Assembly: GCF_003201655.1 (NCBI RefSeq)
Contig: NZ_QJJU01000013.1
Span: 62,001-126,000 of the forward strand
DNA from: Mycolicibacterium moriokaense
GTDB taxonomy: Bacteria > Actinomycetota > Actinomycetes > Mycobacteriales > Mycobacteriaceae
Length of the DNA stretch: 64,000 nt
Direction of reading: 5' to 3'
Shown: one piece after another, positions 8,701 through 15,183 of the stretch
Position numbering within the stretch: the first letter of the stretch is position 1
Layout of the letters: every line of letters begins with the position of its first letter
Position numbers and translations under genes: made by a program
Notes under the pieces: generated by a model
What the model saw: only the letters and a program-made list of their open reading frames with translations
Told to the model about the DNA's origin: nothing
The model's database searches: none

Positions 8701-9971
8701 CGGGCGGACAGGCCGGGGAAGCCACACCGACGGAAAGCCCGGAGACGCAAGCAGTTACCCCGCAGTTCCAAATCGGCGAATTCGAGGAGGTCAAGGCGCT
8801 GGTCGACCGGTTTGCCTTCGGCGAGGCACTCGGCATCGACAACCCCTACTTCCTGGTCAACGACGGCGTCACCCGCGACACGTCGATCATCAACGGCGCC
8901 GAGGTGATCAACTTCTCGAGCTACAACTACCTGGGTATGTCGGGCCACCCCGCGGTGGCCGAGGCGGTGTCGGATGCGGTGCGCCGATGGGGCAGCTCGT
9001 GCTCGGCGTCGCGCCCCATCTCCGGCGAGAAGCCTGTCCACCGCGAACTGGAGCTCGAGCTGGCGAAGCTGCTCGGAACGGAAGACGCGATCGCTCTGGT
9101 CAGCGGCCACGCCACGAATGTGACTGTGATCGGGCACCTGCTCGGCGAAGGCGACCTGGTGATCCACGACAGCCTCGCGCACGACAGCATCATGCAGGGC
9201 TGCATGCTTTCCGGCGCCACTCGCCGGCCGTTCCCGCACAACGACCACGCCGCGCTCGACGAGCTACTCACCAACATCCGCCACCAGTACCGCCGAGTGC
9301 TGATCATCATCGAGGGCATCTACAGCCAGGACGGTGACATCCCCGATCTGCCCGCCTTCATCGAGGTCAAGCGCAAGCACCAGGCGCTGCTCATGATCGA
9401 CGAGGCACACAGCATCGGCGTGCTCGGCGAAACCGGTGGCGGCATAGGCGAACACTTCGGCGTCGACCGCGCCGACGTCGAGCTGTGGTCAGGCACGATG
9501 TCGAAGGCACTGGCCGGCTGCGGCGGTTACGTGGGCGGCAGTCGGGAGCTCGTCGAATTCCTCAAGTACACGACGCCGGGATTCGTCTACAGCGTCGGCA
9601 TGCCACCGCCCACGGCGGCTGCATCGCTTGCGGCGATTCGCACGATCCGCAGCGAGCCCGAGCATCTGCGACGGCTTCGTGAGCTATCCGCACTGTTTCT
9701 GACGTTGGCCCGCGAGGCGGGCCTCGACACTGGTGACAGCGAAGGCACACCGGTCATTCCGTGCATCGTGGGCAGCTCGGCCACGGCACTCAAGCTGTCC
9801 AACGCTCTTCTCGGCCGCGGCATCAACGCCAATCCGATTATCTACCCCGCCGTGCCGGAAGACAAAGCGCGACTGCGGTTCTTCGTCACCAGTTGCCATT
9901 CGGACGAGCAAATCCGGTACACAGTGAAAGCGCTTGCCGAGGAGCTTTCGCTCCTCACGGATGCGTCGTAA
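5772..9971 (+). CDS. KS-AT-ACP polyketide synthase fused to a PLP-dependent alpha-oxoamine synthase
   Basis: This is a 1399-residue megaenzyme. The ketosynthase spans ~1-430 with the complete triad C167 (DTACSS), H302 (EAHGTGT) and H340 (NLGHTEG). The acyltransferase spans ~500-800 with S595 in GHSIGEYAAA and a downstream HAFH motif, which predicts malonyl-CoA. The ACP has S940 in LGFDSIMV. From ~1005 to the end is a class II PLP enzyme of the BioF/KBL/serine palmitoyltransferase family, with D1210 and H1213 in IDEAHS and the Schiff-base lysine K1245 in SGTMSKALAG. No KR, DH, ER or thioesterase domain is present. The enzyme should extend a fatty acyl chain once to a beta-ketoacyl-ACP and release it by decarboxylative C-C bond formation with an amino acid. 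Amino acid and chain length are unknown. Confidence 0.93.
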   Translation: MTDIAVVGLDCRFPKADDPAALWKLLLDGADGIDEIPAERWNAAELQLDGTVNHRAGGLISDADAFDNEFFGITPREAEAMDPQQRLLLQTAWRAFENATLDPRGQAGSNTGVFVGVMANEWAHLHMSDFREITAQAGSGNGYFMTANRLSYQLDFKGPSLAVDTACSSSLVAAHLAVQALRNGECDQAVAAGVNLTLTPALNVFYTKAGLAAPDGRCKPFSGKADGIGRGEGVAVVVLRRLDDAVAAGLPVYAVIKGSAVNSDGRSNGITAPNRWAQQQVAATACQAAGIVPEQISFIEAHGTGTLLGDMIEAKALAHAHRSRRDTPCAIGSIKGNLGHTEGAAGIAGLMKVVLSLHHRVVPPSCFAETENEQLRLADGGLRMLSEPMELPPETVHAGVSSFGIGGTNCHMVLASAPATEPAATDASGWGVLTLSADSPDSLRHNALQLASDIEDSDAPLAQLCWSTNRIKASGKARLAIVVGDRTDAVAALRGDFETGTAAGMSVGWLFSGQGTQYPGMATALYESSTVFRDAFDEVDAAMAPHLGARIREVMKDEGIDRTEFAQPAIFALQYAQAQALLRLGAEPAWLLGHSIGEYAAAAIADVFSLDDACRLVVARGRLMQQLPAGGGMLAVRASAAEVSSFPVDLAAVNGPSEVVLSGATEAIEDAARTLEQAGITVRRLNVSHAFHSQLMEPMTAEFASVAAACSYELPAFPIFSTLYGRLLSDDEPMDADYWTAHVRATVRFADAAIEAMHSEPTHLVEFGAKRTLGPMITRSHECAPPALSVATDLTATIAALYRDGMNPAWNLLYPNEARATHRLSGYSFSTANRFWIKEGAGAARPATLAAAPTSVTTTDSPKDSTMDNLIALFREQAAVLAAYGQGNLPTVAPAEPAPQANPAVDTTAIVRAEIARVSGFPEKNLRTTQTIAGDLGFDSIMVADVFSGLTRKMPGVTIDPAGFNPDTTIADVIGMAGGQAGEATPTESPETQAVTPQFQIGEFEEVKALVDRFAFGEALGIDNPYFLVNDGVTRDTSIINGAEVINFSSYNYLGMSGHPAVAEAVSDAVRRWGSSCSASRPISGEKPVHRELELELAKLLGTEDAIALVSGHATNVTVIGHLLGEGDLVIHDSLAHDSIMQGCMLSGATRRPFPHNDHAALDELLTNIRHQYRRVLIIIEGIYSQDGDIPDLPAFIEVKRKHQALLMIDEAHSIGVLGETGGGIGEHFGVDRADVELWSGTMSKALAGCGGYVGGSRELVEFLKYTTPGFVYSVGMPPPTAAASLAAIRTIRSEPEHLRRLRELSALFLTLAREAGLDTGDSEGTPVIPCIVGSSATALKLSNALLGRGINANPIIYPAVPEDKARLRFFVTSCHSDEQIRYTVKALAEELSLLTDAS

Positions 9972-9985
9972 GGGCGCGTGAAACG

Positions 9986-10678
9986 GTGCGGCTCTTCTGC
10001 TTCCATCACGCCGGCGGTAGCGGGGCGATGTTCAACGCCTGGAACAAGGCCCTCGGCCCTGGTGTCGATGTAGTTCCAGTCGAGATTCTCAACCGCGAGC
10101 GATTCGCCACGCTGGGCCAGCTCGTGGACGAGGTCAGCGAGCAACTGCGATCGGCACTGGACAGTCCGCATGTGTTCTTCGGCCACAGCTTCGGCGCCCT
10201 GCTGGCATACCGGTTGGCGTGCCTGCGCGCGGCTTCGGGTTCTCCATCGCCACGCGCGCTGATGGTGTCTTCCTTTGCACCACCACATCTTCCGGCACCT
10301 GTACCCGTAGTGGACCACCTCGACGATCACCAATTGACGGCGCTGCTGTCTGATCTGGGCGGCATCCCGCCGGAGCTCGCCGAATGGCCCGCTCTGCGTG
10401 ACAGAGCCGTCGCGGCGGCTCGAATCGACCTGCGCTTGTGCAGGACGGATGACGAAGCGGAACCTGTGGCGCTGTCCTGCCCAATCCACGCCTTCGGTGG
10501 CAGCGACGACCCATTGGTGACCGAATCCGATTTGTACGAATGGCGTTCGCGGACAACGGGCGAGTTCTCAATGCACGTTCTACAGGGCGGCCACTTCTAT
10601 CTCAGTGACGGGCCGCAATTGTTCGCTACTCTGCTACCCCTGCTGTCCAGGCTCCCGGCCGTGATCGAAAAATGCTAA
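9986..10678 (+). CDS. type II thioesterase (editing, alpha/beta hydrolase)
   Basis: This is a 230-residue stand-alone thioesterase of the kind found beside PKS and NRPS genes, which removes wrong or stalled acyl groups from carrier proteins. It has the start RLFCFHHAGGSGAMFNAW, nucleophile S68 in GHSFG, D174 in GGSDDP and H203 in GGHFYL, the usual catalytic triad. I chose the GTG at 9986: the frame is open further upstream but there it only overlaps the megasynthase in another frame, and a TAAGGG ribosome site lies about 11 bases before this GTG. The gene overlaps the exporter gene by 7 bases. Because the megasynthase releases its product through the oxoamine synthase domain, this protein is more likely an editor than the release enzyme. 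Confidence 0.88.
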   Translation: MRLFCFHHAGGSGAMFNAWNKALGPGVDVVPVEILNRERFATLGQLVDEVSEQLRSALDSPHVFFGHSFGALLAYRLACLRAASGSPSPRALMVSSFAPPHLPAPVPVVDHLDDHQLTALLSDLGGIPPELAEWPALRDRAVAAARIDLRLCRTDDEAEPVALSCPIHAFGGSDDPLVTESDLYEWRSRTTGEFSMHVLQGGHFYLSDGPQLFATLLPLLSRLPAVIEKC

Positions 10679-13617
10679 GCCGGTTAGCCGTGTTCACGGT
10701 GCGGCGGCCGAAGGTGATCCTCATCGCCGTCCTGGCTCTTCTCGGCATCAGCATCGTCTTCGGCGCCACGGTGACCCAAAAGCTTGGCGTCGGTGGCTTC
10801 ACGGACCCGGCCGCGGAGTCGGCACAAGTCGCTGACTACCTCGACAAGCACTTCCCCACGACGCCAAACCTGGTGTTGGAAGTCGTCGCGCGGGACGGGG
10901 TCGTCGCGAATCCCGATGTCACGGCCACCGCAGATCGGGTGTGGCAGCTCATCGAGGCTGAACCGGCGGCGAAGGTGGTCGGATCCTTCAGCCAGGCCGC
11001 AGACCTGCGCAGTAGGGACGGGCGCTTCGGTCTCATCCTCGTGCACGTGGGCGGGACCCTTGACGAGGCCACAAAGACGGCGATCCGCATCATCGACGGA
11101 CTGCCGACCGACGACCCGGCGGTCGATGTGCGTGCAGGCGGCCCACTGGGGGTTTCGGTGGAGACCGAGGACCGCGTCAATCACGATCTCGTCATCAGCG
11201 AGAGCATCGCGCTGCCCATCTCGCTCGCCGTGCTCGTCATTATCTTCGGCGGTCTCGTTGCCGCCTTCCTGCCCCTCGCCATCGGCATCACGTCAATCGT
11301 CACGACACTGTTGGTGTTGACGATCATGGCGAGCATCACCGACGTGTCGGTGCACGCGCTCACTGTCGCAACGGCATTCGGTCTCGGGTTGTCCATCGAC
11401 TTTGGCTTGCTGATGGTGTCGCGATTCCGGGAGGAACGCGATCTAGGCAAGGACCATGAGGCGGCCATCATCGCCACCGTCACCTCCGCCGGTCGAACAA
11501 TCATCTTCAGCGCAGCGACTGTCACCTTGGCCATGTCCGGACTTCTGGTATTCCCCACCTACTTCCTCCGATCGACCGCACTCACCGGGAGTGCCGTCGT
11601 GATTCTGTCGGCACTCAGCGCCATCGTTGTGTTGCCCGCATTGCTGGCTGTGCTCGGAAAACGAATCGACTCGCTTGCGGTCATCCGCCGAAAGGTTCCT
11701 CTTTCGGCGGACTCGCTGTTCTGGCGACGCTGCGCCGCGGCGGTGACGAAAAGGCCGTTGCTGTGGGCCCTGCCGGTGATTGCGATGTTGCTCGTGCTCG
11801 GCATTCCGTTCCTCGGCGTGCAGCTCGCGATGCCCGACGAACGCGCGCTACCGCCCGATTCCAACGCCCGGCTGGTGGCCGAATCACTACGCAACAACTA
11901 CGCGACAGATTCGTCACAGGCCGTAACATTGTTGGCCCGCAACGACGTCCGCGCACTCGATGATCTTGCCGCCCCGGTGTCGCTGATGGACGGTGTGGTC
12001 CGGGTCGTTGCGCCCAGTGGCACGTATGAGCGCGGCAAGGCCATCGCCGGCCCAACACCGGGTTTCGAAAACAATGGAGCTGGTTACGGATTGGTGTCCC
12101 TGTCAGCAGCCGCTCAGACCAACGCCGCACAGCAGGTCGTACACGCTATCCGTGGGAAGATCGTCGACCACCAAGTCGAAGTCGGCGGTCCCACCGCTAC
12201 GCTCATCGACACCAGCGCGGGCGTCGGCGACCGGCTTCCGTTGGCGATTCTGTTGATCGCACTGGCCACGTTCGTACTGCTGTTCCTGTTCACCGGCAGC
12301 ATCGTCGTGCCGATTAAGGCGCTTGTCCTGAACCTGCTGATGCTGAGCGCGGTACTCGGCGCAATGGTCTGGATCTTCCAGGACGGCCACCTGGCTTCGC
12401 TACTCGGAGTCACTCCCGCGCCGCTGAACCTGTCCATGGTTGTCTTGCTCTGTTGCATCGCGTTCAGCCTGTCCGTCGACTATGAGATCTTTCTGCTCAG
12501 CCGGATAAAGGAAGCCCGCGACTCGGGGCTGTCGAACAACGACGCCATCGTCGTCGGACTGGGCCGGGTGGGCCGGATCATCAGTAGCGCCGCGCTCCTG
12601 CTCACCATTACGTTGTTGTCCTTCGCCAACGGACTGTCGTTCATGAAGATGTTCGGCATCGGCACCGCACTGGCCATCGTCATCGATGCGACGGTGATCC
12701 GCGGTGTCGTCGTACCCGCGTTTCTGCGCGTCGCAGGCGAACTCAACTGGTGGGCACCAGCACCGCTGAGGTGGCTGCACGCGCGCATTGGCTTGAGCGA
12801 AGCCCCGGCCGAACCCAAGTTTCCACCGCCGGCGCCCCGGCTGGATGAGGAGATACGGCGACTCACACCAACAAGCGCACCCGAACCCCGCATCATCCGG
12901 CACCCACCACCGGCACCTCGGCTGGACGAGGAGACGGTGCGACTCGCACCAACGCACGCACCCGAACCCGACACCATCCGCCACCCAACCCCGACACCTC
13001 AACAAGACGAAGAGACAGTACGACTCGCACCAACGCACGCACCCGAACCCGACACCATCCGCCACCCAACCCCGACACCACAACAAGACGAAGAGACAGT
13101 ACGACTCGCACCAACGCACGCACCCGAACCCGACACCATCCGCCACCCAACCCCGACACCACAGCAAGACGAAGAGACAGTACGACTCGCACCAACAAGC
13201 GCATCCGAACCCGACACCATCCGGCACCCAACACCGACGACCCAACTACGCCAGCTCCGCGGATATGTCGTCCTCGATGACAACTCCCGGTTCGATATCG
13301 ACCAAGACTGCTTAATCGGCTGCGCTCCAAACAACTCCGATGCTGCCGGGCTCGGCCTTCGCCCCATCCGCATCGACGACCGCACGGGTGAAGTGTCCAA
13401 TGCCCATGCGGAAATTCGGTGGGTCAACAGTGAGGTGGTCATCGTCGACCGGGAGTCGGCGAACGGCGTCTTCATGTGCGCTCCAGGACAGCGGGCTTGG
13501 ACCCGGCTCACCCCGTGGCACCCGACGCCCTGGCCCTTTGGCGCATCTGTCCGGATCGGCAACCGGATCCTCGAGCTAGAAGCTCCACTCGAAGGCGCCC
13601 GCGGCGAGTCATCGTGA
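10672..13617 (+). CDS. MMPL-family lipid exporter with C-terminal repeats and FHA domain
   Basis: A 981-residue RND/MMPL transporter. The first ~710 residues carry the usual two blocks of membrane helices with two periplasmic porter domains (N-terminal helix at ~14-32; VTQKLGVGGFTDPAAES follows). Residues 718-852 are five tandem 27-residue Pro-rich units, four of which contain DEETVRLAPT (Thr 755, 782, 809, 836). Residues ~864-960 form an FHA-like domain with the SNAHAEI and ANGVFM signature segments; FHA domains bind phosphothreonine. It should export the lipid made by the preceding genes using the proton gradient, with the cytoplasmic tail giving control by Ser/Thr kinases. The ATG overlaps the thioesterase stop, and a hairpin terminator follows. 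The repeats and FHA domain are unusual additions for the family. Confidence 0.93.
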   Translation: MLSRLAVFTVRRPKVILIAVLALLGISIVFGATVTQKLGVGGFTDPAAESAQVADYLDKHFPTTPNLVLEVVARDGVVANPDVTATADRVWQLIEAEPAAKVVGSFSQAADLRSRDGRFGLILVHVGGTLDEATKTAIRIIDGLPTDDPAVDVRAGGPLGVSVETEDRVNHDLVISESIALPISLAVLVIIFGGLVAAFLPLAIGITSIVTTLLVLTIMASITDVSVHALTVATAFGLGLSIDFGLLMVSRFREERDLGKDHEAAIIATVTSAGRTIIFSAATVTLAMSGLLVFPTYFLRSTALTGSAVVILSALSAIVVLPALLAVLGKRIDSLAVIRRKVPLSADSLFWRRCAAAVTKRPLLWALPVIAMLLVLGIPFLGVQLAMPDERALPPDSNARLVAESLRNNYATDSSQAVTLLARNDVRALDDLAAPVSLMDGVVRVVAPSGTYERGKAIAGPTPGFENNGAGYGLVSLSAAAQTNAAQQVVHAIRGKIVDHQVEVGGPTATLIDTSAGVGDRLPLAILLIALATFVLLFLFTGSIVVPIKALVLNLLMLSAVLGAMVWIFQDGHLASLLGVTPAPLNLSMVVLLCCIAFSLSVDYEIFLLSRIKEARDSGLSNNDAIVVGLGRVGRIISSAALLLTITLLSFANGLSFMKMFGIGTALAIVIDATVIRGVVVPAFLRVAGELNWWAPAPLRWLHARIGLSEAPAEPKFPPPAPRLDEEIRRLTPTSAPEPRIIRHPPPAPRLDEETVRLAPTHAPEPDTIRHPTPTPQQDEETVRLAPTHAPEPDTIRHPTPTPQQDEETVRLAPTHAPEPDTIRHPTPTPQQDEETVRLAPTSASEPDTIRHPTPTTQLRQLRGYVVLDDNSRFDIDQDCLIGCAPNNSDAAGLGLRPIRIDDRTGEVSNAHAEIRWVNSEVVIVDRESANGVFMCAPGQRAWTRLTPWHPTPWPFGASVRIGNRILELEAPLEGARGESS
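12823..13227 (+). repeat. in-frame 81-bp tandem repeat (5 units) in the exporter gene
   Basis: Five consecutive 81-base units, each coding 27 residues, lie within the exporter gene; a short partial unit follows to ~13245. The middle units are nearly identical at DNA level, including synonymous positions, while the first two differ more (PPPAPRLDEE versus PTPTPQQDEE). This points to recent expansion by slippage or unequal crossing over, and copy number may vary between strains. Confidence 0.92.
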
Positions 13618-13641
13618 ACGTTGCGCTACCCGACACGCAAA

Positions 13642-13675
13642 AGTCGGCCCGCCACCTGATGGTGGCGAGCCGACT
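13642..13675. terminator. bidirectional hairpin terminator between convergent genes
   Basis: The 34-base inverted repeat AGTCGGCCCGCCAC / GTGGCGAGCCGACT forms a long GC-rich stem between the convergent exporter gene (plus) and the small secreted protein gene (minus). It lacks a clear U-run on either side, as is common in mycobacteria. Confidence 0.7.
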
Positions 13676-13689
13676 GATGGCTGCTGGGG

Positions 13690-14055
13690 TCAGCGCTGTG
13701 CGACGAAGACCGGCACGTTGCCGACCACCGGCGACTTCTTGGGCGTCTGGTTCACCGGCGCGAGGACGCCGCCGCCCGCCTGCTGCAGCACGCCGCCAGC
13801 GCTGCCCTTCACCGCAGAGACGGTGATCGTTCCACCGGTGCAGGTGACAGTCTTCCCGTCGACCAAAACCGACTGCCCCTCGTCGATCGGGATGTCGTAA
13901 CCGTCCTTGTCGGTGTAGTGACATCCGCCGCTCTCGTTGTTGTTGATGGGTTGCGCATGGGCGGTCGCCGGGGCCAGGGCGACAAAGGCCAGGGCGCCAA
14001 GCAGCGTCGCTGCGTACTGGAAGCGGGTCCGCTTGCTGGTGGTGGAGCTGATCAT
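13690..14055 (-). CDS. small secreted protein, unknown function
   Basis: A 121-residue protein with a clear Sec signal peptide: a basic N-terminus, a hydrophobic stretch (LLGALAFVALAPA), and a likely cleavage after ATAHA. The mature part (~86 residues) has two cysteines in GGCHYTDKDGYDIPIDEG and VTCTGG, which could form a disulfide, and a Gly/Val-rich C-terminus. I do not recognise the family. It is divergent from another small secreted protein at 14331, and the shared upstream region carries short inverted repeats. Confidence 0.75.
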   Translation of the reverse strand: MISSTTSKRTRFQYAATLLGALAFVALAPATAHAQPINNNESGGCHYTDKDGYDIPIDEGQSVLVDGKTVTCTGGTITVSAVKGSAGGVLQQAGGGVLAPVNQTPKKSPVVGNVPVFVAQR

Positions 14056-14110
14056 GGTGAGTTCCCGTCGTGTGGGTTGGTGCGTGGCTGTTGAGAGAAA
14101 GCATGCTGGT

Positions 14111-14126
14111 CAGAGGGGTGCCTCTG
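14111..14126. promoter_or_regulatory. short palindrome in divergent promoter region
   Basis: CAGAGG-GGTG-CCTCTG is a perfect 6-base inverted repeat with a 4-base loop, about 55 bases upstream of the minus-strand secreted protein. It may be an operator or mRNA hairpin; by chance such a repeat is not rare. Confidence 0.25.
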
Positions 14127-14265
14127 TAATGGCCCACAAGCCAGATTCCACTTCTGAGAGGCGAGGTTTTCCTATCCACCGGGTAAGGCCCCGCGATATT
14201 GGGATCGGTAGCAACGCTGGCGGTGTCCACTTGCACGCACGAAGTAGGAAGATTTCCGGCTCCGA

Positions 14266-14299
14266 ACCGCCCGCCAGCGCACACTATCCGGTGGGCGGT
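14266..14299 (+). promoter_or_regulatory. hairpin in the leader of the secreted protein gene at 14331
   Basis: ACCGCCCGCC and GGTGGGCGGT are 10-base arms with one mismatch and a 14-base loop, ending 31 bases before the ATG. In the mRNA this would be a stable stem just upstream of the ribosome site AAAGGAAAC. It could modulate translation or be an operator; function unknown. Confidence 0.3.
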
Positions 14300-14330
14300 C
14301 CCTGAGGCCGCGATGAACAAAGGAAACAAC

Positions 14331-14681
14331 ATGAACGCCACCCACATCGCGAAACGCGGAATCGTTGGGTTGACGATGGCCGCGTTGGTGTCTGGCGGTT
14401 TGGGGCTAGCCAGTTTGGGGCTCGCGGGTACCGCCCAGGCCCGGCCCACCTGGTGCCCAGGGGATAACAAGCCGGCTGAGCCGCCGTGGCCAGACTTTCA
14501 GTGGAATTCCTGCTACGAGTACAGCGGAGCAGGAGGGCAGTACGGTTGGATCGACTTGGGCACCGGAGTCTTTCACCCCATGCCCCTCGACATTCCGGCT
14601 ACGCCGCCGCCTCCCAATCCGCCGGAATGCATTGGCTTCTTTCCGCTCCCCGGGGTGGACCCGTCGCACTGCGTGATCTAA
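14331..14681 (+). CDS. small secreted Pro-rich protein, unknown function
   Basis: A 116-residue secreted protein. It has a basic start (NATHIAKRG), a hydrophobic core (IVGLTMAALVSGGLGLASLGLAG) and a likely signal cleavage after TAQA. The mature protein is Trp/Pro-rich with four cysteines (TWCPG, NSCYEYSG, PECIGFF, SHCVI), suggesting two disulfides. I chose the ATG at 14331 because AAAGGAAAC precedes it; another in-frame ATG lies at 14313. It resembles the many small exported proteins of mycobacteria, but I cannot assign a function. It converges on the ssrA gene, with a shared hairpin terminator between. Confidence 0.75.
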   Translation: MNATHIAKRGIVGLTMAALVSGGLGLASLGLAGTAQARPTWCPGDNKPAEPPWPDFQWNSCYEYSGAGGQYGWIDLGTGVFHPMPLDIPATPPPPNPPECIGFFPLPGVDPSHCVI

Positions 14682-14693
14682 CGGAGTGACAGA

Positions 14694-14732
14694 AAGGCCC
14701 AGGTCTGAGGCTATGTCTCTGACCTGGGCCTT
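14694..14732. terminator. bidirectional terminator of ssrA and the secreted protein gene
   Basis: A perfect 12-base inverted repeat AAGGCCCAGGTC / GACCTGGGCCTT with a 15-base loop lies immediately after the 3' CCA end of tmRNA on the minus strand and after the plus-strand secreted protein gene. It should terminate both. Confidence 0.85.
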
Positions 14733-14735
14733 CTC

Positions 14736-15104
14736 TGGTGGAGCTGCCGGGAATCGAACCCGGGTCCTACGGCATTCCCTCGAGGCTTCTCCGTGCGCAG
14801 TCCGCTATGCCTCTACTCGGATCTCCTGATCACGCGAACAAGTCAGGATGACGATCCCAGTCGCTGTTTGATGTCCCGATATGTCCCGCGACCGGACGTA
14901 TCGGTTTGTCCCTCTAGCTGATGCCAGGGTCCGGGCCGAGGGCTCTCCCGGTCTGACAGACTCACCGTCGCTTAAGCAGCGAGGGCGAAGTCGCGCTGAT
15001 TGGAATCGGCGCTTAATTGGTTGCAACGACGCTTACGGTGGTCTCTTGCCTGCACCGGCACGCTTCCCTTGATTCGATGCGCGAAGTCGAAACCGTTCAG
15101 CCCC
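14736..15104 (-). ncRNA. ssrA: transfer-messenger RNA (tmRNA)
   Basis: A 369-base tmRNA that rescues stalled ribosomes together with SmpB, encoded nearby. The 5' end GGGGCTG pairs with CAGCTCC at the 3' end to form the acceptor stem, followed by A and an encoded CCA (14736-14738). A T-arm (GGGTTCGATTCCC) is visible next to the 3' end. The tag frame (14972-15010) starts with the resume codon GCC and codes ADSNQRDFALAA followed by TAA, ending in the LAA degron read by ClpXP. The exact 5' end is inferred from stem pairing. Most mycobacterial tags I recall end YALAA, so the Phe is a small variation. Confidence 0.96.
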
Positions 15105-15137
15105 TCGCATCCCCACCGACTTTCGGCAGGACATTTC

Positions 15138-15143
15138 ATTCTA
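15138..15143 (-). promoter_or_regulatory. probable -10 element of ssrA
   Basis: TAGAAT on the minus strand lies about 34 bases upstream of the mature tmRNA 5' end, leaving room for a short leader that RNase P would remove. No convincing -35 element is seen, which is usual for mycobacterial promoters. Confidence 0.4.
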
Positions 15144-15183
15144 CCTGTGCGTTCAACACAAGCCAGCGAATAAGTAGTCCCAG

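Noticed and set aside
5772..9971. Assignment of the PKS to a known mycobacterial lipid (phthiocerol, sulfolipid, mycobactin)
   Set aside because: Those synthases carry reductive domains or NRPS modules; this one lacks KR, DH and ER domains and ends in a PLP domain.
9761..9985. N-terminal extension of the thioesterase into the megasynthase gene
   Set aside because: The extra ~75 residues are a frame-shifted reading of the oxoamine synthase domain; the protein family starts at RLFCFHHAGG.
12823..13227. Possible CRISPR array
   Set aside because: The repeats are contiguous with no unique spacers, are multiples of three, and lie in frame within a gene.
12400..13245. 281-residue open frame on the minus strand opposite the exporter repeats
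   Set aside because: It is Cys/Trp/Gly-rich and repetitive only because it reads the 81-bp repeat backwards; the plus-strand frame has clear MMPL and FHA homology.
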